DNA of 64,000 nt from Bdellovibrionales bacterium RIFOXYC1_FULL_37_79 (GTDB taxonomy: Bacteria; Bdellovibrionota; Bacteriovoracia; Bacteriovoracales; Bacteriovoracaceae). Shown here one piece after another: positions 25,893 through 34,613 of the stretch. A program made the position numbers and the translations under genes. Under the pieces are notes generated by a model. It was not told where the DNA came from, ran no database searches, and saw only the letters and a program-made list of their open reading frames with translations. Positions within the stretch are counted from its first letter, which is position 1. The number at the start of each line of letters is the position of its first letter. The stretch lies in contig MEQB01000009.1 in NCBI GenBank assembly GCA_001770015.1, forward strand, positions 31,587 through 95,586, given 5' to 3'.

Positions 25893-27518
25893 ATGCTGAA
25901 TTTATCCAATATTTCCAAGTCTTACGGTGGAATCTATCTCTATCAAAATGCTACTTTTCAAATTAATCCGGGTGAAAAATTCGGCTTGGTAGGGGCCAAC
26001 GGCACGGGCAAAACCACCCTATTTCGCCTTATCATGAACGAAGAGCGACCCGATTCGGGACAAATTAGTTTTCCAGGCCTTTATCGTATCTCCTATTTTT
26101 CTCAAAGCGTGGGAGAAATGCAAGGCCGCACTGCGCTTCAAGAAGTAATTGAAGGTGATCAATTTACTTGCTTACTTAAAAATAAACTCAAGGAATATGA
26201 ACAAACTCTGGAAAATTATAACGATCTTTCCCCGGAACAAATGAGTTTGGTATTGGATAAGATGGGACAGGCCCAGATTGAATTTGAAAAAGTCGGTGGA
26301 TATGACCTGGAAGTGCGGGCAGAACAAATCCTAACCGGACTTGGAATTGGCCCATTAGATCACCTGAAAAAAACAGATGAATTTAGCGGCGGCTGGAAAA
26401 TGCGCATCGCTTTGGCCAAAGTCCTGGTCACCAAACCTGATCTTATTATCATGGATGAGCCTACCAATTATCTTGATTTGGAAACCATTCTCTGGCTGGA
26501 GGACTGGCTTAAAAATTTTAAAGGTTCTATTTTTATGACCACCCATGATCGTGATTTTATGAACAATGTTTGCAATCGGATTGCCGAAGTATCCAATAAA
26601 AAAATCACCGTTTTCTCAGGTAATTATGATTTCTATGAAAAAGAACGGGATATCCGGCTGGAAAAAATTAAATCTGAACATTCCAGACAACAGAGCATGC
26701 TCCAAAAAGAAGAAGAGTTCATTGCCCGCTTTAAGGCCCGAGCCTCGCATGCGGCCCAAGTTCAATCACGCATCAAAATGATTGATAAAATTGAACGGGT
26801 GGAAATCCCCGAAAACCAAGCAGTCATTGATTTTGAATTTCCCGTAGCCCCCCGGGGGGGTGACGATGTGATTATATTTAAAAATTTATCCAAATCCTGG
26901 GTCAAATCAAATGGGGAACCTCATTTGGTCTTTTCCAATCTGGATGCCACTATTTTGCGCAAGGAAAAAATTGCAGTGGTAGGAGTCAATGGCGCCGGAA
27001 AATCCACCTTGCTTAAAATTATTGCAGGACAAACCACAGCTACCTCGGGCGAGATCAAGCTAGGCCCGAGTATCAAGCTTGGATATTTCAGTCAATTCTC
27101 CCTTGATCTTTTAAAACCTGAAAATACCGCCCTTGATGAAGTTAGATCGGCACTGCCAAATGCTTCGGATGGCTATCTTCGAAATCTTTTAGCAGCACTG
27201 CTGTTTCGAGGAGACGATGTCTTTAAAAAAGTCAAACACCTCTCCGGCGGAGAAAAAAGCCGTCTCATTCTTGCCACAATTTTGTCTCAACACAATAATT
27301 TATTGGTACTTGACGAACCAACCAACCATTTGGACTTAAAATCCAGAGAAATTCTTTTAAACGCTTTGAAAAGGTTTGAAGGCACCGTAGTGCTAGTCAG
27401 CCACGACCGTCATTTTCTGCATGCGCTAACCGAAAAAGTCTATGAAGTTTCCCATAACCAAATAATCATCTATCCAGGAAATTATGATTATTACGTAAAC
27501 AAGAAACAAAAAAACTAG
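25893..27518 (+). CDS. ABC-F family ATPase (ribosome-associated)
   Basis: 541 residues without membrane segments. Two ABC domains: Walker A GANGTGKTT at ~37 and GVNGAGKST at ~368; signatures EFSGGWKMRIALA and LSGGEKSRLILA; Walker B IIMDEPTNYLD and LVLDEPTNHLD; switch His in TTHDRDF and VSHDRHF. Between them is the charged linker typical of ABC-F (EKERDIRLEKIKSEHSRQQS). The family acts on ribosome E-site function or antibiotic resistance. Its 3' end overlaps the convergent MFS gene by 4 bp. Confidence 0.95.
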   Translation: MLNLSNISKSYGGIYLYQNATFQINPGEKFGLVGANGTGKTTLFRLIMNEERPDSGQISFPGLYRISYFSQSVGEMQGRTALQEVIEGDQFTCLLKNKLKEYEQTLENYNDLSPEQMSLVLDKMGQAQIEFEKVGGYDLEVRAEQILTGLGIGPLDHLKKTDEFSGGWKMRIALAKVLVTKPDLIIMDEPTNYLDLETILWLEDWLKNFKGSIFMTTHDRDFMNNVCNRIAEVSNKKITVFSGNYDFYEKERDIRLEKIKSEHSRQQSMLQKEEEFIARFKARASHAAQVQSRIKMIDKIERVEIPENQAVIDFEFPVAPRGGDDVIIFKNLSKSWVKSNGEPHLVFSNLDATILRKEKIAVVGVNGAGKSTLLKIIAGQTTATSGEIKLGPSIKLGYFSQFSLDLLKPENTALDEVRSALPNASDGYLRNLLAALLFRGDDVFKKVKHLSGGEKSRLILATILSQHNNLLVLDEPTNHLDLKSREILLNALKRFEGTVVLVSHDRHFLHALTEKVYEVSHNQIIIYPGNYDYYVNKKQKN

Positions 27519-28750
27519 CCACGCTTGTGCATAAAAATGCTTTTCATTTTTACATAAATCAAATAACTACCTAGGATAGCGGCACAAAGCAAGAAAACTG
27601 CCGAAAGATTTTGATGGTCAGCTAGATGCCCAAGCACTGGCGCAATCAAAAAAATCCCTACCGAATTCGCCTGGGATTCAATGGATAAAATAGTGGCCTG
27701 TTCCTCGCTTTTAGATAAATCATCATACCTGGCTGTCATAATTGGTCTCATGATATTTTGTAGATTAAAAATCAACACCAGAAATAAAATGGAAACATAA
27801 GGCATCTGAAGGGCAAAACCCAAGGCACTGGCACCAAAAAACAAGATGGAAATCATCATAATGACATAAATGGACTTAAGTTCATTCCCCCCCATTATTT
27901 TAACAAACAAATGGGAACTTCGGGCCGCATAACTAGAAATCAGATACAAAATAAAATAAATCAGGGCAGAGTAAATCGCTATCTGTTGAGCTGGCATAAT
28001 AGTGGCCAACAAAGGAAGGGTCAAGGCCATGGTTTGAATAAGTATTTGTAAATAATCTTTAACTGACCTAAACGAACCCTCATATATTGTTGATTGGAAA
28101 ATGAGTTGTCTTAGTTCCTTAGAATTCCAACATTTTTTTGAAGTTTTAATAAGATGATTAAAAATTTCGGAAACGTTACCACCGGTCTCTTTTTTCTTAT
28201 CCAGATAATCAGGATACGACCAAATATTTAGCATACCTATCAAGTAAGGAACGATGCTAAAAAGAAAAATGTTTTGATATCCAGCTCCTAAATAAACAAT
28301 CAGTGCCCCAATCAGAACTGAAAGTGCACTTCCCCTTTGCGACCATGAACGGGTGATCCCATATATTCTGGTTTTTTCACTGGTCATGTTATTGCTTCGA
28401 AGATAATCAAAGATCATGGCCTTATGGGTTCCACTTCTAAAAGATTCACCAATACCAAATAAAAACATGGCCCCAAACAAGATCAAAATAGTGTCTGCAA
28501 AGGTAAAAATAACAAACGAAATAATGTAGGCCAAAAGCGCTGCCATCAAAGATTTTTTTCTGCCATATAAATCCGCCAGCGCACCAGTCGGAATATTGAG
28601 TAAGTTGACACAAATTTCACGAAAGGCAAACATGACCCCGATTTGGGTAAAGCTTAACCCCTTATCTCTCAAAAAAAGCAGTAAAAATGCCTCAAAGAAT
28701 CTGAGATTTTTTAAAAATCCATAGAGGGAAAATCTAAACAGCAAGGACAT
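27515..28750 (-). CDS. MFS transporter
   Basis: 411 residues with about 12 hydrophobic helices. The loop between helices 2 and 3 reads TGALADLYGRKKSL, the MFS signature. The opening LFRFSLYGFLKNLRFFEAFLLLFLRDKGLSFTQIGV is typical of the drug-efflux or unknown MFS class. Substrate unknown. Gene stops overlap those of the convergent ABC-F gene. Confidence 0.88.
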   Translation of the reverse strand: MSLLFRFSLYGFLKNLRFFEAFLLLFLRDKGLSFTQIGVMFAFREICVNLLNIPTGALADLYGRKKSLMAALLAYIISFVIFTFADTILILFGAMFLFGIGESFRSGTHKAMIFDYLRSNNMTSEKTRIYGITRSWSQRGSALSVLIGALIVYLGAGYQNIFLFSIVPYLIGMLNIWSYPDYLDKKKETGGNVSEIFNHLIKTSKKCWNSKELRQLIFQSTIYEGSFRSVKDYLQILIQTMALTLPLLATIMPAQQIAIYSALIYFILYLISSYAARSSHLFVKIMGGNELKSIYVIMMISILFFGASALGFALQMPYVSILFLVLIFNLQNIMRPIMTARYDDLSKSEEQATILSIESQANSVGIFLIAPVLGHLADHQNLSAVFLLCAAILGSYLIYVKMKSIFMHKRG

Positions 28751-28878
28751 AGCTATCTAACCATTCATTAATCAAACGAGCATTGAATCTATATTATAAT
28801 GAAAAATTACACTAAAAATACCTAAATCACGATGGATTTTTTAAGATAATTTTACTCATCCACAACCGAATATGTTTT

Positions 28879-30759
28879 TTATAATGACTTGGTTACCTGT
28901 CCTATGGCATTTATGATCCAAATGCCTGATCCGTCCGGAATCACGGAAATCTTTTTACCTATCCAATCAGTGGATTGAAAGGCAGCATTTGATCCAAAGT
29001 AAATAGTATTACCCGTGGCATTGGCATTTTCACAACTGACACTAAAAACTTTGCCATATTTATCAAAGCTTAGATCCTGTGAACAATTCAGTATTTTTTT
29101 CCAAGCTGATCCATCAAAACGGTGTGCCATTCCAGTCGGGCCCAACACCCATGGATTTTTACCACTTGGATCGGTCGCTATGGATGAGCCTGAAAAATTC
29201 ATGGACTTCCACTGGTTTCCTACTTTTTGATAAACAGGTTTAAGAGAACCGAGCGGGCCACTGGCCTGACATCCCAAAATAAATATTTTGCCAAAAGCAG
29301 CGGCAGCAATATCGGATGCACATCCTTGAACTTTCATCCAGGTATTGGAGGTCAGGTTATATATTTCACCATTCTTTTTGACTACCCAGGGAGTTTTACC
29401 AAATAAATCAACACTTATCTTAACCCCTGTCATAGGAGACACTAACCAGTTATTTAACCTTGGATTATAATAACGGACATAATGATTGCCCGTTCCATCC
29501 TGAGTGCAATCCAAGGCCCACACCCGGCCCTCAATCCCCACTGAAATTTCTTTTATACACCCCGGAATCCGAAAAAAATTGGTATTAAACCATGACATAT
29601 CCAAGGCAGCTTCACTGGTATTTTCCTGATGAATATTAACCCTGAAGGGTGAACTGATCCCATCTTCCCAGGTAAGTGAAGAAGTAAGCGAAAGTACCGG
29701 CCAAGCAGTGTTTTTCCCCTTTGCCAAATCAGGATAGGCCAGCGCAAAAATGGCATAATCTCCTGCTTTATCAGTTATCGGATACCAATCAGGCATCAGA
29801 TCGGATTTCAAGTTAATTCGCCAAATGACCAATCCATTACTCGCCACCGCTTCATCAAGTGAAGCCTGGTTTTGATAGAGTAATTTGGTTCGATACTCCA
29901 CCATAAAAAATTCATGTTCCCCATGATTGGCATCATACAAAATGACAGAATCATATTTTTTCCAATTGGCGGGGGCAAAGAGACGCAAAGAACGTGCAGT
30001 GTTTAAGTCATACACTTTGGGGGTAATCCAACCAAATGCCATTTTATGCCAAGGATCCAAATGATAACTGTCCATATTGTCTAAATTATTTGCGATAACG
30101 GTGGCATCCATGGTGGTCAAATCATTATTATGATTAACCAATGCTCCATATAAATCCAGCCCGCCCAAGGTATGAGTCATTTCATGAGCAATAGTCATAA
30201 AAGATGCCCGGTGTCCCGCCAACGCCACCTTCACTTCCAATCGATACCCATCAAGACTAATACAACTCACATCATCACAAGTGGAAGTCGATACTCCCGC
30301 AACTTCAGTCCAATTATCCAACAAAACAACGGTCAACTCGTCGTTAGTTATAATTTGATCCTGATTGCTATCAAAACTGGAAAAATCCGTACCACTTGCT
30401 TTAACTGCCTTGAGTGCATTTTCAATCGCCGTTTTTAAACTGGTACTAGCAGTACGTGCTATCTGATAAGGCCCAAATATTGGCAGTGTTGTGGCGGGTA
30501 ACCAAAAAAATTTGCCCTGCGAGTTCAAGCGAAAATACTCATTAATACTTCTTTTTTCAAAACCCCAAAAAAGATTTTTATAATATTGCATATCATGGAC
30601 AAGAGGATTTTTTCCTGAATGTTCGGCCAAAATGACCATTAATTTTTTGGTTCCAGGAGTCTTCATGACATCTTGACCAAACTCTACACTGGTTACTTGG
30701 GCAAAAATTTGCGTGGTAATAAGTGTTGTTAAAATAAACATAAGGCTTTTAAAAATCAT
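28879..30759 (-). CDS. secreted M6-like metalloprotease with tectonin-type propeller tail
   Basis: 626 residues with signal peptide (SLMFILTTLITTQIFA). The zinc site is SFMTIAHEMTHTLGGLDLYG (HExxHxxGxxD), as in M6/gametolysin-like proteases. Upstream of it, DSNQDQIITNDE at ~133 is a textbook EF-hand loop, probably calcium-binding. From ~400 to the end there are repeated blades of the type GKTPWVVKKNGEIYNLTSNTW, CASDIAAAAFGKIF and GKNPWVLGPTGMAHRFDGSAW, a tectonin/TECPR-like propeller that could bind surface glycans. Secreted proteolysis of macromolecules or prey is inferred. Confidence 0.85.
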   Translation of the reverse strand: MIFKSLMFILTTLITTQIFAQVTSVEFGQDVMKTPGTKKLMVILAEHSGKNPLVHDMQYYKNLFWGFEKRSINEYFRLNSQGKFFWLPATTLPIFGPYQIARTASTSLKTAIENALKAVKASGTDFSSFDSNQDQIITNDELTVVLLDNWTEVAGVSTSTCDDVSCISLDGYRLEVKVALAGHRASFMTIAHEMTHTLGGLDLYGALVNHNNDLTTMDATVIANNLDNMDSYHLDPWHKMAFGWITPKVYDLNTARSLRLFAPANWKKYDSVILYDANHGEHEFFMVEYRTKLLYQNQASLDEAVASNGLVIWRINLKSDLMPDWYPITDKAGDYAIFALAYPDLAKGKNTAWPVLSLTSSLTWEDGISSPFRVNIHQENTSEAALDMSWFNTNFFRIPGCIKEISVGIEGRVWALDCTQDGTGNHYVRYYNPRLNNWLVSPMTGVKISVDLFGKTPWVVKKNGEIYNLTSNTWMKVQGCASDIAAAAFGKIFILGCQASGPLGSLKPVYQKVGNQWKSMNFSGSSIATDPSGKNPWVLGPTGMAHRFDGSAWKKILNCSQDLSFDKYGKVFSVSCENANATGNTIYFGSNAAFQSTDWIGKKISVIPDGSGIWIINAIGQVTKSL

Positions 30760-30889
30760 GATGGCACTCCGGTGTTATTAAGAAACGGTGATGTCCACTA
30801 TCATGAAATAATTTGCTCTAACAAGATCAATTATAAAGCCTGTAAAAGATTCCATTAATTAAGAATACTATTGTAGCCGTTTTATAATA

Positions 30890-32194
30890 TTAATTGATTC
30901 CCATCTTATATTTGACTACGATTTCGGAATTGACCAAACTGGGATTGACCGTAACATGGTACTTTATACCATCCACACAATTTTCTGAATTAATAATATT
31001 ACCAAGTTCCATAATTTTGGCATGAGCATATCCGTCAGCGTAGGGAATCATCAAATGATAGGTTGTTTGCACAGAATGAAAATAATTCACTACATGTTGC
31101 TTGATCTGTTCCACATCATTTTCATCAAAACTTGACACTAAAAGATGGTTGGGAAATTCTTTAAGAATATCTTTGGCCCGCTCATTTTCATGCATTTTAT
31201 CTTTTTTATTAAAAACGATAATGGATGGTCGATCAACCTTTAAATCCTTTAATACTTCCAACGTAACCAATAACTGCTCTTTGCAGTGAATGTGCGAAAT
31301 ATCGGAGACAATAATTAAATAATGGGCCTCCTTAACAGAGGCCAAGGTCGTTCTAAACCCTTTCACTAATTGAGTCGGAAGATTGGATATAAAACCAACC
31401 GTATCTATAAGCAAAATAGGCGGTTTAAAATGCACCGACAAGCTTCGATAAACGGCATCCACCGTCGCAAAAAGTTTATCTTCTTCAAGCACTTCTTCGT
31501 GACACAATCTATTCATCAAGGATGATTTTCCCGCATTGGTGTAGCCTACTAAAGCAGCTAGGTAGGTATTTTCGTCGCGTTTTTTTCGTTGCTCAGTCAA
31601 GTTGGTTTCAATCGCACCACTTTCTTTTTTATAGTGGGCAATCCGCTCTTTGATCGCCCGCTTTTCCAGTTCCTTCGCCGTCTCACCTTGCCCGGACCGC
31701 ATGCCCGGGCCACCACCCGTCCCTCGATCCTGGTGATACCACACCGAATGAATTCTAGGCAGCACATATTCCAATTTAGCAATTTCAATTTGCATTTTAG
31801 CATCTTTGGATCTGGCATGACGGGCAAAGATTTCCAGAATAATCATATTTCTATCAACCACCGTCAAACCAGTGGTTTGTTGGATATTGCGATGCTGGGA
31901 TGCCGACAATTCAATATCAAAAACTAACAGATTAAAACCAATTGTCTCAATATCTTTTTGAATCTCCTGGATTTTTCCTTCACCTATCACATGGCCTGGA
32001 TCAATTTTTTTAATACTCTGTACATACTCCTTAATCGAAGTCAGGTGCAAAGTCCGCAGCAACTGTTTTAATTCATAGAGCGAATGATTACTTTCCTCGA
32101 TGGTTTTATGGCCTAGAATTTGAGGAGATATTACTCCAACAATCGCAATGATCGGATGCTCCGGAATAAAGGATTCTTTGTTTTCAATTTGCAT
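30890..32194 (-). CDS. hflX: GTPase HflX
   Basis: 434 residues; ATG 32194 preferred over an upstream TTG at 32251 by CAGGT spacing. The N-terminal HflX domain ends with DRGTGGGPGMRSGQGETAKELE, the glycine-rich GGxGxRGPGE region. The GTPase core has G1 GYTNAGKSS, G3 DTVGFI, G4 FNKKD and the dynamin-like context VVDRNMIILEIFARHARSKDA. HflX dissociates stalled ribosomes. Usual length 420-450 residues agrees. Confidence 0.92.
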   Translation of the reverse strand: MQIENKESFIPEHPIIAIVGVISPQILGHKTIEESNHSLYELKQLLRTLHLTSIKEYVQSIKKIDPGHVIGEGKIQEIQKDIETIGFNLLVFDIELSASQHRNIQQTTGLTVVDRNMIILEIFARHARSKDAKMQIEIAKLEYVLPRIHSVWYHQDRGTGGGPGMRSGQGETAKELEKRAIKERIAHYKKESGAIETNLTEQRKKRDENTYLAALVGYTNAGKSSLMNRLCHEEVLEEDKLFATVDAVYRSLSVHFKPPILLIDTVGFISNLPTQLVKGFRTTLASVKEAHYLIIVSDISHIHCKEQLLVTLEVLKDLKVDRPSIIVFNKKDKMHENERAKDILKEFPNHLLVSSFDENDVEQIKQHVVNYFHSVQTTYHLMIPYADGYAHAKIMELGNIINSENCVDGIKYHVTVNPSLVNSEIVVKYKMGIN

Positions 32195-32596
32195 AAAAGG
32201 ACCTGCTTGAGAAGCGGCATTGATAATTAATATTTTACTCTCAATTTCCAATATTTCCTAATGCCACTATTATCAAAGAGAGATTACTTGATAATTACCT
32301 GAGCGATACAATTGATTGCCGCGATCCGTCACAGGGGCGCAACGCATAGCTGTATTTTTTTCAAAAATAATCAATTTTCTTTTTAACTATCTGCAATTGT
32401 TAATAATATTGCCTTAATCATTTTCATGCAAGAATCAACTGAACTGCCCGATTATCAATGTCATTATTACAGGACGATTCAAAAATTATTGAACTGATAA
32501 CTGGGTTAATGCTAAAGAGAAATTACTTATTAACAATCCTGATAAACGCTGATCAGCAAACCAGCAGTTTATAGGAACTCTCCAAAAGGATTTATT
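32195..32596. other. 402 bp gap between hflX and the small exported gene
   Basis: No gene is evident. One weak pair of similar stretches around 32275-32306 and 32513-32545 (both AAAGAGA-ATTACTT) is the only structure I see. The promoters of the two divergent genes must lie here. Confidence 0.4.
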
Positions 32597-32983
32597 ATGA
32601 AAAATATGATGCTGATTTTGGCCACAATTTTGTTTAGTACTTTTGCTTTTGCACGCAATTATTCCTACGAGTGCACAAGTTATTATTGGAATGGATACGA
32701 GATCGATGCACCGGCCACCATGGTTCTTGAAGTAAATGGTGATCGTGCCTTTGCAAATATTATGGATGTTTCTTGGGATGATAATCTGGGTGGCCAATTA
32801 GACGCCCAATACATATCTTATGGAGTGATAAAACTCATTAAATTTGGTGAGACCCTGCTTGTGGAAGGAAGTCTTTTAAGTGGTGGTAAAAAACTTAAAG
32901 ATGGTGGCCTTGGTGGAATCGCCCGAGTTGAAGGTCTATGGAATGGCCATTTATATCAGTATAAATTTATTTGTAAAAGATAA
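32597..32983 (+). CDS. small exported protein, unknown
   Basis: 128 residues with signal peptide (MKNMMLILATILFSTFAFA). Cysteines near both ends (ECTSYY and FICKR) may form a disulphide. AAAGGA lies well placed upstream. No family recognised. Its 3' end is 64 bp from the convergent peroxiredoxin gene, with a terminator between. Confidence 0.65.
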   Translation: MKNMMLILATILFSTFAFARNYSYECTSYYWNGYEIDAPATMVLEVNGDRAFANIMDVSWDDNLGGQLDAQYISYGVIKLIKFGETLLVEGSLLSGGKKLKDGGLGGIARVEGLWNGHLYQYKFICKR

Positions 32984-32992
32984 GCATTCTTC

Positions 32993-33026
32993 AAAAAAGC
33001 AAGGCTTCGAAAACTCGATGCCTTGC
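32993..33026 (-). terminator. terminator for the peroxiredoxin gene
   Basis: GCAAGGC and GCCTTGC arms with an inner TCGA/TCGA pair and loop GTTT on the minus strand, followed there by TTTTTT. On the plus strand there is no U-tract, so it mainly serves the minus-strand gene. Confidence 0.8.
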
Positions 33027-33047
33027 TAGTTTGTAGTTTAGCTTCAG

Positions 33048-33560
33048 TTACTTAATCTCACTCATTTTCTTAATGAGATTTTTGGCGTCATTTTCCACAT
33101 CGACTTCATTTTCAATGAAACGGATTCTAAGATCTGGCCCGATAATAAAGCTCCATCGCTTGGAAATATTAAGGAAAGGCTGCTTCAATCCGTAAAGGTT
33201 AACCACCGTGGCAGCCGGATCAGAAAGCATTGTGAAATTAAGATGATGCTCCTTCTTAAAGTTCGCCTGGGATTTTACAGAGTCCGTACTAATACCATAA
33301 ACATGAACACCAAGACTTTTTAAAGTGGCAAACTCATCCCTAAAAGAGATGGCCTGTTTGGTACAACCGGGTGTCCCGGCTTTAGGAAAAAAATAAAGAA
33401 TTGTCCAACGTCCTTTTTGAGAATTTAGGTCAAACTCTTTTCCCTCGTCGGTTTGTACCTTAAATAACGGAGCTAGGTCACCTACTTTAAGATCTTGGGC
33501 CCACAACTGAGACAAAGACAAACCACTGATAATAACTAATAAAACCAAAATTCTTTTCAC
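33048..33560 (-). CDS. exported Bcp-type peroxiredoxin
   Basis: 170 residues with a signal peptide (RILVLLVIISGLSLSQLWA). The AhpC/TSA core is plain: APLFKVQTDEGKEFDL, YFFPKAGTPGCTKQAISFRDEF with the peroxidatic cysteine, GVHVYGISTDSV, NFTMLSDP. No other cysteine exists, so it is 1-Cys and needs an external thiol reductant. Bcp/PrxQ enzymes are normally cytoplasmic; export is unusual and suggests peroxide defence in the periplasm. Confidence 0.9.
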   Translation of the reverse strand: MKRILVLLVIISGLSLSQLWAQDLKVGDLAPLFKVQTDEGKEFDLNSQKGRWTILYFFPKAGTPGCTKQAISFRDEFATLKSLGVHVYGISTDSVKSQANFKKEHHLNFTMLSDPAATVVNLYGLKQPFLNISKRWSFIIGPDLRIRFIENEVDVENDAKNLIKKMSEIK

Positions 33561-33683
33561 CGATACTCCTTAACCCAAGCTGTGAGTGTTTTAAATGGTG
33601 TAATCATTACAGCATGAATGCAAGTATTTTTATTTTATCAGTCCAATTGTTTACTTTTTTTTAGGTCGCAAAATCTAACAAAC

Positions 33684-34520
33684 TTAGGGAACCAATTTTG
33701 AAACCGGGGCCGGGCATGAATCATATAATCCAAATTTTTGCATATATTCTTGCACAAACTCAATACCCTTTTTGCCGGTTACTGAATCAGTTTGAAAGAC
33801 ATCAATACCGTTTTGATTCCATCCAAAAAAGACTGCCGCCTCCTCAAAATTATAAGGAGCTGGGGCATTTAGGAATTCTTTGAAATAATTTTCCGCAAAT
33901 AGTCTGTCGGAATTACTAAAATGAGTACCCGCTTTACCATCTGGTCTGGTATCCACACCCTTTTTATATGCTGAATCACCCACCATAAATGAGTTTTGCT
34001 TATCAACTTCATACGAAAATTCCTTAAGCATGTTTTCCAATCGTAAGGCCATCCCGATTCCAGGTTTTCTATCCTCATCTTTAAACTCGGCGAAATCATA
34101 ATAATGAACAATTCCACCCTCATTTTTTATCAAATCAACCGTCATTTTTAATGCGCCATCAGCATCCTGGTAACTGACCATCGAGGGCACTCCTCCTTGA
34201 TTGGAGACTATGGCAATCAAATAACCCGCCTTATTTAAGGCCTTCAACCTTTTGCCTACGCAAGGAAGAATAAAAACATCATCCGAGCTATTGGCGGAAA
34301 CTTGACCGGATTTCGAAACTCTTAGAGTACTATCCGCATCCAAAAATGCCACTTTAACCTTATTTGTATCTTTAGGAAATTGATAATCAGATGAAATTTT
34401 ACGTCGTCCTAACTGATCCTCCACGCTGGCCAGATTTCTATTGCTATTTAAAGAAGATGACGAACAGGAATAAACGAAAACCAAAATAAAAAGCAGGTAG
34501 GATTTATTTATTTTTTTCAT
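33684..34520 (-). CDS. lipoprotein HAD phosphatase of the PNKP 3'-phosphatase type
   Basis: 278 residues. The N-terminus (KSYLLFILVFVYSCSSSS) is a signal peptide with a lipobox-like VYSC. HAD subclass IIIA motifs follow: VAFLDADSTLRVS (motif I, DxDST instead of the usual DxDGT), AIVSNQGGVPSM, EDRKPGIGM and FMVGDSAYKKG. This fold includes histidinol-phosphatases and polynucleotide 3'-phosphatases, here tethered to the envelope. Substrate is inferred only from fold. Confidence 0.75.
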   Translation of the reverse strand: MKKINKSYLLFILVFVYSCSSSSLNSNRNLASVEDQLGRRKISSDYQFPKDTNKVKVAFLDADSTLRVSKSGQVSANSSDDVFILPCVGKRLKALNKAGYLIAIVSNQGGVPSMVSYQDADGALKMTVDLIKNEGGIVHYYDFAEFKDEDRKPGIGMALRLENMLKEFSYEVDKQNSFMVGDSAYKKGVDTRPDGKAGTHFSNSDRLFAENYFKEFLNAPAPYNFEEAAVFFGWNQNGIDVFQTDSVTGKKGIEFVQEYMQKFGLYDSCPAPVSKLVP

Positions 34521-34613
34521 GCCTTGAATATAACAAATAATTTATTTATTTACCATAGTCACAAAATTTCCTGACCAAAACAGTAAGACAATGCTGTGCG
34601 TTTGCGATTGATA

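Noticed and set aside
32300..32360. Possible c-di-GMP (GEMM) riboswitch near CACAGGGGCGCAACGC
   Set aside because: The conserved GEMM core and the receptor helix are not present.
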